DNA of 64,000 nucleotides from Prostheceraeus crozeri (Eukaryota; Platyhelminthes; Polycladida; Euryleptidae): contig CAJQUW010015614.1 in assembly GCA_907163375.1 (NCBI GenBank), forward strand, positions 186,001 through 250,000, written 5' to 3'. Every line of letters begins with the position of its first letter. The stretch's first letter is position 1. Of this stretch, positions 1 through 11,054 are shown piece after piece. The position numbers were made by a program, and so were the translations under genes. The notes under the pieces were generated by a model. It saw nothing but the letters and a program-made list of their open reading frames with translations, searched no databases and was not told the DNA's origin.

Positions 1-1289
1 AATTATCAAAACTTTTTGTATTGACTTACCTGTTAAATAAAATATAATTGAATATGAAAAGCCGTTTATGATTTCAGGTTGCCGCTCATTAAACTTATAA
101 ATCCATTAATAAACGCACTTATTATCACTACCGATTAAAAACAATATCATTCAATTGAAAACGCTGCTGATTAGCAGAAATACCGTTGTTGCATCTTAAA
201 ACATATTCTTTAATCTGATAGTCGCATTGTCGAACTGGAAAACCTGTTGCGGACAGGGATAATAGACATCTCTAATATTTCTATCAACTGCTAATATGTG
301 CAAAACCCATTCCGTTTTTTGAGAAATTGTGAACATTACGTTTTCGGTTCAATCGTCTACGGTCCAACGCTGCTCGACCAGCTGCGAATCTTCAATGGCC
401 TATGAGAGTCCGCCATCTGCGCTTGTGGACACATGCCTCAAGCTGTGGAGCACATCGTCGCGGACTGCAGAGCAGCAATTCCGGACGGGAGAACAGGTGC
501 GCAATTCCAATGAACATCAACTGACTTGGTTAACCCCCCACTGCTTACATCCGAAACTATTGCACCAGTTTCGTCAAACCACACATCAATCGAGAAGGCA
601 TTGAAAGATGATTCTGAAAAACATCATTATTTTTATTTTTGACGGTCATCCCTGGACTGAGGTGAATGTCGAAGGTCAACCAACGTCAATTTTTAACAAA
701 TTTTCATTAGATCACAATTAGAAATGCAAAATAGCAACAAACTAATAAACTAAACACTGATCGAAAGATCTGGTCAAGGCGGTTTATAAAATTATGATTA
801 TTAACCGTTGTGAGACTACATCATCGCATTAGATGAGGTCAAAAGTCAAATTATTCAAACTTTTAGTCCAACTGGAATAGCTCTAAAATCGCGCACTTTT
901 ATTATTATTTAGTTTCCTCAAGTGAAGAAGCAGTCCAATGCGATGAACTTTATCGAGACACTGAGGCTAAAACCAACATGATCCTGACAATGTTCAATAA
1001 TTTCCAGGCATGCCGTTGGGATGAATTTTCAGCCCATTATGTATGTACGAGCTACAAACACACTTGGCATTAATCAGGCCTATATCGGATAATGCGGTGT
1101 TAATAAACAGCTCGCCATACGGGCTCTTTTTGAAGCCATTGCTTTTGCGCAGTGTGACACTTTTACAGCGTTATACTATTACCCGTTTCAATTAGTGCCT
1201 CATACGCATGTACAAAGCACGAGTCGAGGCCCAAGAAAGCCTCCGAATCAAGTCACTATTTTTAACAACTAGGGAAGTTAAAGCCATAA
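1..1289. other. Unassigned non-coding stretch
   Basis: I see no recognisable gene, RNA or repeat with a second copy in the window. An open frame at 329-604 (+) has no domain-like pattern, is rich in Ser/Thr/His and looks like chance. Confidence 0.4.
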
Positions 1290-1436
1290 AGTAAGGCTAA
1301 AGCCGACTGTGTGAATTTATGTGAATTACACCAAGAGCTCTCAATGCTCGAATTCGAGAGAGGCAAGGTCAGACTGAAGACGCAGCAAGATGAACTGCTC
1401 AGTACAACCCGAGAACATTTGCAACGTACTGACTAA
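1290..1436 (+). pseudogene. Possible coiled-coil coding remnant (48 codons, no start)
   Basis: An open frame without ATG runs from after a TAA at 1287 to a TAA at 1434. It encodes a charged, heptad-like peptide (motifs HQELSMLEFERGKVRL and KTQQDELL) of the sort found at the C-terminal ends of helper or DNA-binding proteins of DNA transposons, and in many unrelated coiled coils. No family can be named. It may be the end of an exon or a chance frame; the composition differs from the AT-rich junk frames around it, which is the only reason to list it. Confidence 0.25.
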
Positions 1437-1569
1437 TGTCAACGATTACATGTATACTTGTTGGGAGAGGGCTTATTGGGATTTATTGGGATTGGGGTGA
1501 TCCTAATTGTGATCCCAATCCCAACGGCAAGCCTGGTAATTGCTGATCAGATGCAAAACTAAAGAGAAC

Positions 1570-1865
1570 AAAGATACTAAAAAATCACATTTGAAATTTG
1601 AATTTAACCATGCAGACATAATAAGCATAAAATTTCAAATTCAGAAAGTTAGTATTTGTGAATATCTTTATATAAATAGGAAGAATCCTTTATGTAATCT
1701 CAACTTATTTCATCAAGGATTGATATCGCAATATGCATCAGAAGTGAATATACCGAAATCAGCTGAAATATTCTAAACATTCAAATTTTAAAATAGCTCT
1801 CACGCCAAAAGTATTGTACTAAGTTTATTTTCCTTCTGTCAAAATTTGCATAATACGTAGAAAGT
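1570..1865 (+). repeat. Copy of repeat family N (internal part)
   Basis: The stretch with GAATCCTTTATGTAATCTCA, the CATCAGAAGTGAATATA block and AAATAGCTCTCACG is repeated in inverse orientation at about 58380-58570, inside the TTAA-flanked element at 58277-58622. This copy has no clear ends, so it is an old or partial one. Confidence 0.6.
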
Positions 1866-2693
1866 AAGCTGTTAGAAATCGTGTGGCCATAGGCTGCTTG
1901 GTTCAAAAGTAAATTCAAAAGATTCACCTGGGGGTTACAGTTAAATATCCTTACAAGCTAAGTGATGTACTTTTTCTGCAGAAGTGCTGTAAAATTGAGT
2001 GAATGGAACATAACCATGCATCCTCTAAGCTCCTGCCAATTGTCACATAGTTGTTGTTGCGTAAGTGAAGTTGTGAATTTGATTAGCAATTGAAGGTTTG
2101 TTTGAGTTGATCTCATTTTTACACGTTTGATATTTAATGTAAACCATTTGATTTGTTTATTCAAAGGAGTGATGATCTGATTGTATTTGGTCTACATTCC
2201 AAAGGTAAATATAAACATTGCGTTCTGTCAGTTATCCAACTAAACTGGCTCTTAGACGTTTTGTATCGACCGATTTCTTTCATCAAATAGCAACCAATTT
2301 TCGAGATTGTATTCATTATCCAAGCAAGTGCCTCATCGGCCAGGATTTGTAGCTGCCGGAATATTAATGTAGAAGTAGCATGTAGAATTTATGCAGCACA
2401 TGGAATTTAAACATGTTAATCATAAACTAGTAGGTCTAATTGTATGACATTGTGTTAGTAAATTCATTAGTTATTGCTATCATTTAAACATCATACATGC
2501 AGGTATTGGTGTGCCTAAATTTCCTAATATTTAAAGGGGAATCCCTCTCTGAGATGTACACCTCCTTACAATGGACAGTCTTAGCTACAAAATTTGATGT
2601 CCAGTACAAGCAGGTTTCATTGTAATTACATTGCCAATCGTAAATCTTTGTGTAGGTTAAAGCGTACACATGTCGCTCCCCTGCCCTTTCAAG
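1866..2693. other. Unassigned non-coding stretch
   Basis: Nothing supportable was found on either strand. The short open frames at 1958-2164 (-) and 2484-2669 (-) show no domain pattern. Confidence 0.4.
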
Positions 2694-2723
2694 TGTCGAT
2701 ACTCAAAGCCAAAAGTACAGTGG

Positions 2724-2762
2724 AACCAAATATATTTCGGTCTTGCGACCTTCTTCAGTGGT
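2724..2762 (-). ncRNA. Hammerhead-ribozyme-like motif, decayed
   Basis: On the minus strand the order is ACCA, CTGAAGA, an extra A, GGTC-GCAA-GACC, GAAA, TATA, TT, TGGT. That is hammerhead order: stem I (ACCA/TGGT), the CUGANGA box, a four-pair stem II with GCAA loop, the GAAA box, then a very short palindromic stem III and an NUH cleavage triplet. One extra A lies between the CUGANGA box and stem II, so activity is doubtful. The layout resembles hammerheads known from Penelope-like and SINE-like retroelements. No coding sequence of such an element adjoins it. Confidence 0.45.
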
Positions 2763-2806
2763 GAAAAACACAGAAACTGGTATATTCACTTGCAGCTATT
2801 GTATTA

Positions 2807-3509
2807 GTCCGGCAACCAGAACGAGTTTCTGCAGGGAACGAGGCCGAAAGTGAGACTTTCACAGAATGATGTGCACCCTATGTCTACTACGAATCGGCAC
2901 GTCTGCCGAGTTCTAGTGAGTTCCTCTTGTTGTCAGACAGGATCAAAGAAAAACACATGTAAATCCAATGGGACGCAGATTGTAGTTTTTAACTAAAATG
3001 AAATTTTGTATGTTTTCTCTGATTAAACGAAAAGTACTAAGTCTAGAGTCATAATTTTTGTCATGGAATGTCTTCAGGTCATTTCCTTTGATGTGCATGT
3101 GCTATTATCATGCTTCTGATCGACCATGTATGTGAGAATGTGGTCAAAATGTTTGTGTTTGCCGACATTAAGAGGCTCGCCAAACCTGAATGTGTCTAGC
3201 TTCATAGACAGGTTTGCATGAAAATAAAAGGAAATGACCTGAAGACATTCCATGCCAAAAATCATGACTCTAGACTTAGTACTTTTTGTTTAATCAGAGA
3301 AAACATACAAAATTTCATTTTAGCCAAAAGTTGTAATCTCCATCCCATTGGATTAACATGATTTTTTCTTTGATCTTGTCTAACAAGAAGAGGAACTCAC
3401 TAGAACTCGGCAGATGTGCAGATTCGTAGTAGGTATAGGGTGTACATCATTCTGTGAAAGTCTTACTTTCGGCCTCTTTCCTTGCAGAAACTCGTTCTGG
3501 CTGCCGGAC
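2807..3509. mobile_element. Foldback element J1, near-perfect long palindrome
   Basis: The element starts with GTCCGGCAACCAGAACGAG and ends with the inverse of the same sequence (...CTGCCGGAC), with TA on both sides. The two arms are nearly identical over about 300 bases each, covering the AGTGAGACTTTCACAGAATG block and the GAACTCACTAGAACTCGG block, with a short centre around 3090-3200. No transposase is encoded. Related copies lie at 11.05, 18.78, 36.11 and 55.18 kb. A transcript through it would form a hairpin with an arm of roughly 300 pairs. Confidence 0.85.
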
Positions 3510-3762
3510 TATAAATGTCAGCAGTCAATCACGTCAACATGGACATTACATGTTGTAAAAGACACAATACGCAAAGTCCAGCACTATTCAAGCATGGATT
3601 CGATCAAGAATACGCAGTGGTTCAATAAACAAGACCATAGCTTTCTATGCGTAACTTGTACCCATGGCGTCAAGCGCATGGAATTCACATGGGTCGTTGA
3701 ATACAATAAAGCAGGAATTTCCGAACGGATGAAAGCCAAAAATAGAAATTGATCAGTCAGAT

Positions 3763-4018
3763 CATAGAAATAAACTGTTTATCTGAAGTTCGCTAGAATG
3801 GAAGTTGACTCAAGGTCGCGGCACATCCGGGGGAACTAAGTTGGGGCATGAAGAACCAATTAGAAGCTTCGATTTACTCATGTGACTGATTCTAACCCAA
3901 TGATGCAGACGTTGGCAGGTGCATCTAAGTGAAAATGCGTGCGATTTATGTGCCGTTATTGTGCATTGCATGAAGCTTAATTTCCATTCTAGAGGTTTTA
4001 TTGTTGTCAATTTCTATG
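3763..4018 (+). mobile_element. MITE family B, copy 1 (256 bp, hAT type)
   Basis: The element runs from CATAGAAATAAAC to GTTGTCAATTTCTATG, with inverted CATAGAAA ends, and is bounded by an exact 8-bp target duplication AGTCAGAT (3755-3762 and 4019-4026). An 8-bp duplication is typical of hAT transposases. It has no coding capacity; the frame at 3810-4010 (-) is also open in copy 2 but has no recognisable domain. Other copies are at 5432-6217, 46574-46829 and 52004-52870. Confidence 0.88.
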
Positions 4019-4026
4019 AGTCAGAT

Positions 4027-5431
4027 GGCTCACCAGATATTGTCTGAAGGACTTAATGAAGGACTTTAGGTTAAATGGGTCAAACAAACCGAAAACAAAG
4101 AGAACATTAGAACGGGATGTGAGTATGAGGGTTAGTCTCGGCTTAGGAATGCATGTTGATATTGATGTTTCGCTTTGTGTTCCAGGCGACGGGAAGCGCT
4201 GGCGTGTGTTGGAGATAGGAATCCGATACTATAATAAAAGACCAAAACAATAGAACGTCGTGGACATGCATTGTCACAACAACGGTACCTAAACGGGACG
4301 ATAGTGGCTTCCAGTGGCTGACAATAGAGGCAGCTTATCAGTGGTCTTTGTAAATACTCGAGGTTGCTAATATTTCTCTCTGTATTGAAAATAATTTTGA
4401 TAAAATAACTTACAAATAGATCGCCTTACAGCAAGAATCTGCAACTGTTGCATATTTCAGGAAATTGATTCTTCTAAAGATCTGGAAACAAAATGATCGG
4501 CTAAAATGACCATCAACAAACCGCTGTTGGTCCTTTGGGGAATTTCAAAAAAATGAGATGGGTTTAGACTAAAATGATTAAAATAAGAATATTAACTTGT
4601 ACCGAATTCTCCGCGCGGACAATGAAAGGAGACCGATGTTTAACATTCGACTTCTATAGCTCATGCCATGTAGATTTGAGAACGAGTGAAACGCTTTTGC
4701 ACATTTTCAATATGATAACCTCAGAACAGGACACCAAATGGTACTTCCAAATTCCAAGATTATCCGTACATATGATTTGCAGGACTGTCGTGATGACATG
4801 TCCGTTTGATCATCCTTAATACCACATTAGCTTAGCAATCATACTTGAAATGTGACCGGCGAAATTGAAAGGCTGAGCAATAAGTATGACAAGGTCTTAA
4901 ATTCATTTCGATTCAAGGGTAGCACCATTGACTATGTAGTTGGAAGCGTTGTTCAAACTCCCGAAACTTATCGCTTTACATATAGCAAAATTGATTTGCA
5001 AAGCGTTCACCGAAGTTAGCTGCAAAATTATCTATCGGGGCACTTCTGATGTGTTGTCGAATCTATTAAAATAATCTTTATCAAAATGACCCTGCACTCA
5101 ACCGCACTTCAGGATATAACACTAATTCGTTCTTCTTAAAAATATTTAGTTGCTTCGTTTATCTTCTGTGTTTCTATCGACTATCAGGAAAACGTTTTTG
5201 TGAGCTCGAAGTTGCCACGTGTATTATGACGGGCGGAGCCTTAATACACTGAATACCTAAAGAGAAAATATTAAGTCAATAAAAGCAACCAACATCGTTC
5301 ATTCCCTGACCGCACTCGCCCGACCCAGGAACCGAACCAAAGTCCGCGGTGGAGACGAGCTCGCACCTTCTTTACTACGCCACGCTGACGGTTCGAAAGG
5401 AATGCGAATGAAGGCAGAAGTCATCTCCAAG
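4027..5431. other. Unassigned non-coding stretch
   Basis: No gene or defined repeat was recognised. A 27-base string beginning AAAATGACCATCAACAAACC at about 4503 recurs at 6218, directly after a B-element end; its origin is unknown. Confidence 0.4.
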
Positions 5432-5467
5432 CATAGAAATCGACAACAATAAAACCTCTAGTATGGA

Positions 5468-5989
5468 CACAGAATTAGATTGTTTATCTGTGTCACTTTG
5501 CTAGAAGTGCAAACTGATTCAAACAAATGGCACATGCAGGAACTTAATAAGTGGGCAAAAAGAAATTTTTAATACCTTGCAGAGATAGGAAAAATAGTCG
5601 TGCGTTGCTTGCGGATTGCTCTAAATTCCTTCAAAATGCTCCGATCGCCATGATTCCTTCAGATTCGAAGAATTCAGATCATTGCGCAAAAGTTTTCTCG
5701 ATAATGTTGGGCCCTCCGATCATTTTAAAAAAAGTTAGCAGGCGCATGAAAAAACGTTCACAAACTTCTCTGTAGAACTTGACATCGACTGTGTCTCTTT
5801 GCTGTGTGATCCGGTTGATAACAGTCACAGAAACTTTGTACAATTTGTCGTTTTTAATGCTGAACTGGCTTCTCATTGTTCGATTGCTATGGTATTTAGT
5901 CAGCAGATTGTGCCATTTCAATAACGTTGCACGTTCCAATGCTTCCCTTCTAGTCAAACGGAAGAAGAGACGACCTGTCTAATTCTGTG
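5468..5989. mobile_element. MITE-like element A, copy 1 (522 bp, hAT type)
   Basis: The ends are CACAGAATTAGA and TCTAATTCTGTG (perfect inverted 11-12 bp), with an exact 8-bp target duplication AGTATGGA at 5460-5467 and 5990-5997. The host sequence is a B element. Copy 2 (46427-47212) has the same 522-bp length once its own insert is subtracted. Its minus strand carries a 92-codon open frame, listed separately. Confidence 0.88.
5679..5957 (-). CDS. Open frame of 92 codons inside element A, function unknown
   Basis: The predicted peptide is rich in Arg, Lys and Phe (motifs LLKWHNLLTKYHSN and REVCERFFMRLLTFF) and has no domain I can name. It fills more than half of element A, so it may be a remnant of the parent element's protein, a captured host fragment or chance. 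In copy 2 parts of the same frame are still readable (CERFFMRLL region near 46920-46945), but the frame is interrupted by a nested element. In copy 3 (45.2-45.7 kb) it is closed by several stops. Confidence 0.25.
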   Translation of the reverse strand: MTRREALERATLLKWHNLLTKYHSNRTMRSQFSIKNDKLYKVSVTVINRITQQRDTVDVKFYREVCERFFMRLLTFFKMIGGPNIIEKTFAQ

Positions 5990-6480
5990 AGTATGGAGGT
6001 TAAGCTTCATGCAATACACAATAGCGGCACATAAATCTCACGCATTTCCAATTAGATGCACTTGTCAACGGCTGCATCATTGAGTTAGAATCAGTCACAT
6101 ATGCAATTATAAGCTTTTCATTGGTCATTCATGCCCCAACTTCGTTCCCCCGGCGGTGCCGCGACCTTGAGTCAATTTCCATTCTAGTCAACTTCAGATA
6201 AACAATCCATTTCTATGAAAATGACCATCAACAAACCGCTGTTGTTAATTCTGGTTTTACTAAATTTAGCAAAGTGGAAAGTCCATAGAGGGCAACTGCA
6301 ATGTATACAGTTATCGTATTGGCTACATGAATGATATTTTTTGCTTTTCACGATGTTTAACTTTAAAATAAAGTTAGTCAAGCCAGGTGCTGCCAGAAAT
6401 ATCAGCTATCAGGTGCTGCCCAATATATCTAGGTGTTGTGGGAGAAATGTGAGAAAAATTACAAATCCCACCTTGAGTTA

Positions 6481-7100
6481 ATATAATAATAATATGTTTA
6501 TTCAATACTAGACAGCAGAAGCTGATCATTTTACAAAACAGTGAAAAGTAGAGGATATACATGTATACACACTAAAAATCAATTACGAGAAGTTCTGTAC
6601 TGCAGATGGCAAGAAGGAGTTTTTATGCCTGTTGGTGTTACAAAAGATCATATTTGTTTTACGTCTCAATATTTCTGTTTTTTGTGGACGATGTGAAATT
6701 CTTTCACTCAAAGCTTTTGGCAAATTGTTAAAATAATTCCGAGATATTCATACGTCGTGAACTAAGTGTTTCCAGTGAATATTTTTGCAGAAGACGGTCA
6801 TAATCATAATCATGATAATCATATGGAATGTGTTCCATCATTCTTATCAGTCGTCTTTGAACAGATTCAATAGCAATTGATTGAGCTTTGGTGATTCCAA
6901 AGTACCACACTGGAGCACCATATTCGAGGATGCTTCGGACACAAGCACAGAAATACCGTATAATATCCTCATTTTGAAGTCTACATCCCATCATTTCACT
7001 TATAAAATGCATTCTCATTTGTGCTTTCTTTACCATTTTTTCAATGTGATCAGTTCAGGACAAATTTTGGTTTCTTATGAAGCCGAGAATTTTTGCTTTC
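6481..7100 (-). pseudogene. LINE 3' end: C-terminal part of reverse transcriptase plus 3' tail
   Basis: The minus strand reads KILGFIRNQNLS, one stop, TDHIEKMVKKAQMRM, then VRSILEYGAPVWY, IESVQRRLIRMM and LSSRRM. This is the thumb and C-terminal block of non-LTR reverse transcriptases of the CR1/L2/jockey kind, in which a Trp normally stands where the TGA is (about 7055). The frame ends near 6712. It is followed on the minus strand by a short 3' region with AATAAA and an ATT-rich microsatellite (about 6480-6500), as expected at a 5'-truncated LINE end. The catalytic domain is absent. Clade assignment is tentative. Confidence 0.72.
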
Positions 7101-7421
7101 TGAACAGGAGTATTTTGAATCACAATTAGTTCTATGCCCTTGAATAATTGGTATTAGGTGAGCGTTTTGGCAGGTATGTTCCAAATTCCTAATTTTCAGC
7201 ATAAAAATGTGTCCTTTGATACATCTTTTCAGTCCAGTACATCCTAGAGATCTTATTCTTTGTAACTCATTTGGTGTATAGGTAATGCGTTGATCTAATT
7301 CCGCCATAGATATGCTTACGAGCAGATGCATAGTTTGCAAGAGCCGCAGAGCAATCCGACCGTTAACCATGAAAGCCAATGATCGAGTTATTCAATGAAT
7401 AATCCAACATTCGGAGTAAAT

Positions 7422-7690
7422 ACACTGTAAACCTTAAATATCCGTAAAAACAGATGTTTGTTTTATCTGCGCACTGTAAACTGTGAACTGTAAATATCCG
7501 TTCAAATAAACAGCTACAAATATTTTCTCGGATTTTTACAGTCTGAACTTTTGTTTTCATACAACAGCAGACGTTTGGTTTATCTGATATGAACGTTGTG
7601 ACGTCGTCATTTTAACAGATATTTACGGATATTTTCTGTGAAGTTTAGCGGTTATTTTAACTGTTTTTAACGGTGTACAGTTTACAGTGT
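7422..7690. mobile_element. Palindromic MITE family E, copy 1
   Basis: The inverted ends are ACACTGTAAACC and its near inverse (GTACAGTTTACAGTGT), with further internal symmetry around ATATCCGTAAAAACAG. A second copy is at 24536-24787. There is no coding capacity. Its right end abuts the start of a C element. Confidence 0.65.
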
Positions 7691-8457
7691 AGGGTGTAGA
7701 CTCAAAAAGTATCAGCATACAGTGAACATTTATATATCAAAGGATTAAGTTTTTTGCGGAGATTGCGTTCCTGCTGTCGAGTAAAATATTTGATCAATCA
7801 TTGAGAAGCTAAAGTTTTGCAAATTATTCCTGTGTTTATACACTATCGATTTTTGGTACCTCGATAAAAGTAGTATGAAACTTATTGGATATGAAAATGA
7901 ATGGAAATTTGCTGACAGGTGTCTTGATTCAACGGAAATTAATCTGAATATCACAGAAATTTAATGAATTATAATGCAAGTCATCATGGAAAAGTTGAGA
8001 TCTTATTGTTCTTCTTGGCTGAGATCTCAAGTTTTTTATTTAATTCTCAACAGTATGATTTTATGATTCACTACTAAATTTATGTTTCTTTTCTTGAATC
8101 TGAATGATATTGTGGGCCCATTTGCATCTTTAAAAGTTATAATCATTGTCTTTGAGTGTGTTATTTTTTTGAGTTTGTGATGTAATCACTCTGTAAGAAA
8201 CACGCTTATAAATATGGCTGTGCATTTAACCCATCGAATTGCTAATTTAACAAGCATTAACTCTCCAAAGTTGTGATGACACGGAAAATTTGCAAGAAAC
8301 TATTATTCCTTCTGTATTGCTATCATGATCAGTCAATTCCGTTGTGATTTCCTCAAAAGAGGAAAACTTTGCATATCTCGGATTTGGTACTGGGTCTCAA
8401 ATCGAGTTCATTTAATAAAATCGAAGCTGCACACATTGAGGATTTACTTACTCTATG
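7691..8457 (+). mobile_element. MITE family C, copy 1 (left end lost)
   Basis: It contains the C-family landmarks in order: ATCAAAGGATTAAGTTTTTTG, AAGTAGTATGAAAC, TTCATGGAAAAGTTGAGATC, CTATCATGATCAGTCAATTC, and the terminal ACTCTATG at 8457. The first ~25 bases of the full-length copy (34356-35194) are missing or diverged next to element E. Confidence 0.75.
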
Positions 8458-8796
8458 GGTAGAGAGATGAGAATTCTCATATTTATGATCGTCCCAATCA
8501 CAGCATTACGTCGGAGGAATGAGAAGTAGAGGTCATTGCCAAAATCAGTCATTTAGAAAAATATGTTGCAATTTCAATGGCCAAACGTTCCCCTGCGCAA
8601 TAGTTCCCGATGTTTATATTGCAATGTAAACAGCACTTGCATTATCTACACATCAAGGCAATCCTTGAGTCTCAATGGGAGGATCAGCAAGTCAATCTTC
8701 TACAAATATATGATCGCATATTAATGGTAGATTTCCATCGTCAAATTTTGTGGGAGATCATTGAAAGATATCGTGACCACTTTTCCATTGTTCTAC

Positions 8797-9780
8797 CATT
8801 CATGTCGGCCGTGAAAAGCCAAAACAACGTATTTTAAAATACGTTGTTTTGCCTTAACATGGTCATATTGGTTTCAGCATGTGTATTTTCGTCTGAGATT
8901 TGTCAGCTATTTTAAACAAGTAAAAATAATGCATTTTCAGGATAAAACAATTTAGAATTATAAGCTACACGTCAATAGAACTAACTACCGGTATCTAACT
9001 ATCGAGATGCGATGAAATATATTTTCTAATGAAACTATAAAGCAACGTATTTCAAAATACGCTTAATCTAATTGGCATTTTGTTAAACTATTAATAGGCA
9101 AAACAACGTATTACAAAATACGTTGCAATGAAGCTTTTCATACTTCTGAGTCTGAAAAACGCATTTTAGAAGGCGTTGTTTTAGCTCTTCATACTTTTGA
9201 GTCTGAAAAACGCATTTTAGAAGGCGTTGTTTTAGCTCTTCATACTTCTGAGACTGAAAATCGCATTTTAAAATGCGTTGTTTTAGCTTTTCATGCTTAT
9301 GAGACTGAAAAACGTGAAATACGTTGTTTTGGCGCTTCATAACGCTGAAACTGAATAACACATTTTAAAATACGTTGATTTAGCTTCATAACGCTGAAAC
9401 TGAATAACACATTCTAAAATACGTTGTTTTGGCGCTTCATAACGCTGAAACTGAATAACACATTCTAAAATGCGTTGTTTTAGCTTCATAACACTGAAAC
9501 TGAATAACGCATTTTAAAATCCGTTGTTTTAGCTTTTCATACTTCTGAGACTGAAAATCGCATTTTAAAATACGCAGTTTTAGCTTTTCATACTTATGAG
9601 ACTGAATAACGCATTGTGAAATACGTTGTTTTGGCGTTTCATGCCTCTGAAAATAAATATCGTGTTTTGAAATACGTTGTTTTTTTTAGTTTGAAAGTGC
9701 CTGTTTGATTTTACCATGGATTTCTCAAAACAGCTATTTTCAAACTACGCTGTTTTGCCTTTTCACGGCCGATATGAATG
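8797..9780. mobile_element. Inverted-repeat element filled with a minisatellite (984 bp)
   Basis: The ends are CATTCATGTCGGCCGTGAAA at left and its inverse (TTTCACGGCCGATATGAATG) at right. The terminal repeats extend about 45 bases with a few mismatches, into AACGTATTTTAAAATACGTT. The interior consists largely of a 51-53-bp tandem repeat that itself contains the terminal motif (CATTTTAAAATGCG, GTTGTTTT). No transposase is present. No clean target duplication was seen. Confidence 0.7.
9100..9690. repeat. Minisatellite, 51-53-bp unit, about 11 copies
   Basis: Each unit contains CTTCATACTTCTGAGACTGA, then a CGCATTTTAAAATGCG-type palindrome and GTTGTTTTAGC. The first four units are spaced exactly 51 bases apart (TACTT or TGCTT at 9141, 9192, 9243, 9294), i.e. 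17 codons. The minus strand therefore reads as a 17-residue repeat (KYEELKQRLLKCVFQTQ) over 9083-9361. I judge this an accident of the period, not a gene. Confidence 0.85.
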
Positions 9781-10324
9781 TTGCTGTAACAGGATCACCG
9801 GTCGCATGCTGTGTTCCTCTAGAAGCCAAACCGTCTTTTAAAATCGTTTTAATACATTGAATGCTTTGTATCTTCGAAAACGCAGAATACGAGTATAATG
9901 TAAAAAATTATCTCCATTCGAAAGATTGCATTCGGAATGTATCATAACCTTGTCTTTACAGCGAATAAGCTACTGGAACGAGACAGTTGTGAAGATAGAA
10001 AAATGCAATAATACATAAAATGACGATATTTATGTTCAAATGTCAAATTGCTATTTATAGTACTTTAACGTAGAATATTATACTTATAACATCATATAGA
10101 TATGCTTTAATAAAAATTTGCAGAAATACTTAAGTTGTAATGAGGAATTTTTGACGAGTGAAAAAAGATACATCCATTCATAAAATTTGAATAAATGAAT
10201 GATAATTGAATTTAAATAGATATTCAATTTTTAAATTAAAATTTTTGGAGTGAAGGTCTTTGAATCATGTAAATTAGGTACTGCCATTACTGCAACTGTC
10301 TGTGCCTGGCCCACACCTCTATAG
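9781..10324. other. Unassigned AT-rich stretch
   Basis: No gene or repeat was recognised; AT-rich runs only. Confidence 0.4.
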
Positions 10325-10597
10325 ATAGTTTGTGATATGATCACGCTTAATCTTATTAATAAGGCTGATCATTAAAGTAATAAATAGTCATCCATCGAAT
10401 TGCTAATTTAGCAATCACACGCCTTCTTTACTGCTATCATGATCGGTCAATTCCGTGATAATTGCTTCAAAACTGCAAAAATCTCACATTTTGTATTGGG
10501 TGTCAACTCGAGTTCATCTAATAAATATGAAACTGTATACACATTGGGGATTTAATTAATTCTGAGTTGCTACTCTACATAATATACTTACTCTATG
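10325..10597 (+). mobile_element. MITE family C, copy 2 (3' third only)
   Basis: It starts near GATATGATCACGCTTAA and runs through GCTATCATGATCGGTCAATT and CACATTGGGGATTTAA to the terminal ACTCTATG at 10597. The left two-thirds of the family is absent. Confidence 0.75.
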
Positions 10598-11054
10598 ATC
10601 TTCTCTTTTTTGTCCTCTAATCAAACAATCGGGCAATCTAATCTCCTAAACACTGCATCATTTCATATGACCCATAGCTCTGATGCTCGCCAGCGCTGCG
10701 CCACTTGAACAGCCCGCCAAAACCAGACAAAGCAATAAAGTCAGCCCGACAAACACGCCACTAACATGTCGCGAAGTCATTTGGCTGTTGCCCAAAGCGT
10801 TCTCCACAGCTTTTGTGTCGTTACTAGACAGATGGACTAGCAGTCAAGATTATAAAGATGATCAGGTCATCACTGGGCCGTTTGATAGCTAATCCTGCAA
10901 TACGGCTTTACAACAGATCCGATCAAAGTATCCTGTGTTACAGCGGGACGCTCCGGGTGATCTGCTAGCTTCAAGTACATCTGATGGTCAAGTTAGTTAA
11001 TCTCACCGGTCACGCCGATAAACTTGTTTTGTTATTTGTCGGTGTCGAGGATTG
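10598..11054. other. Unassigned stretch
   Basis: A 69-codon frame at 10683-10892 (+) has no domain pattern. Nothing else is supportable. Confidence 0.35.

Larger units (their letters stand above)
5432..6217 (-). mobile_element. MITE family B, copy 2, split by element A
   Basis: A minus-strand B element begins with CATAGAAAT at 5432 and ends with TTTCTATG at 6217. It is interrupted at 5468-5989 by a complete A element; the B sequence on both sides joins across the 8-bp duplication AGTATGGA. The outer flanks do not show a matching duplication, so one end may have been rearranged. Confidence 0.8.

Noticed and set aside
9083-9361. 92-codon minus-strand frame with a 17-residue repeat (KYEELKQRLLKCVFQTQ)
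   Set aside because: It is produced by a 51-bp minisatellite; later units have a different period and the frame closes. No start context or flanking gene structure.
8797-9780. CRISPR-like array
   Set aside because: Repeats are contiguous with no unique spacers, units vary in length, and the setting is eukaryotic.
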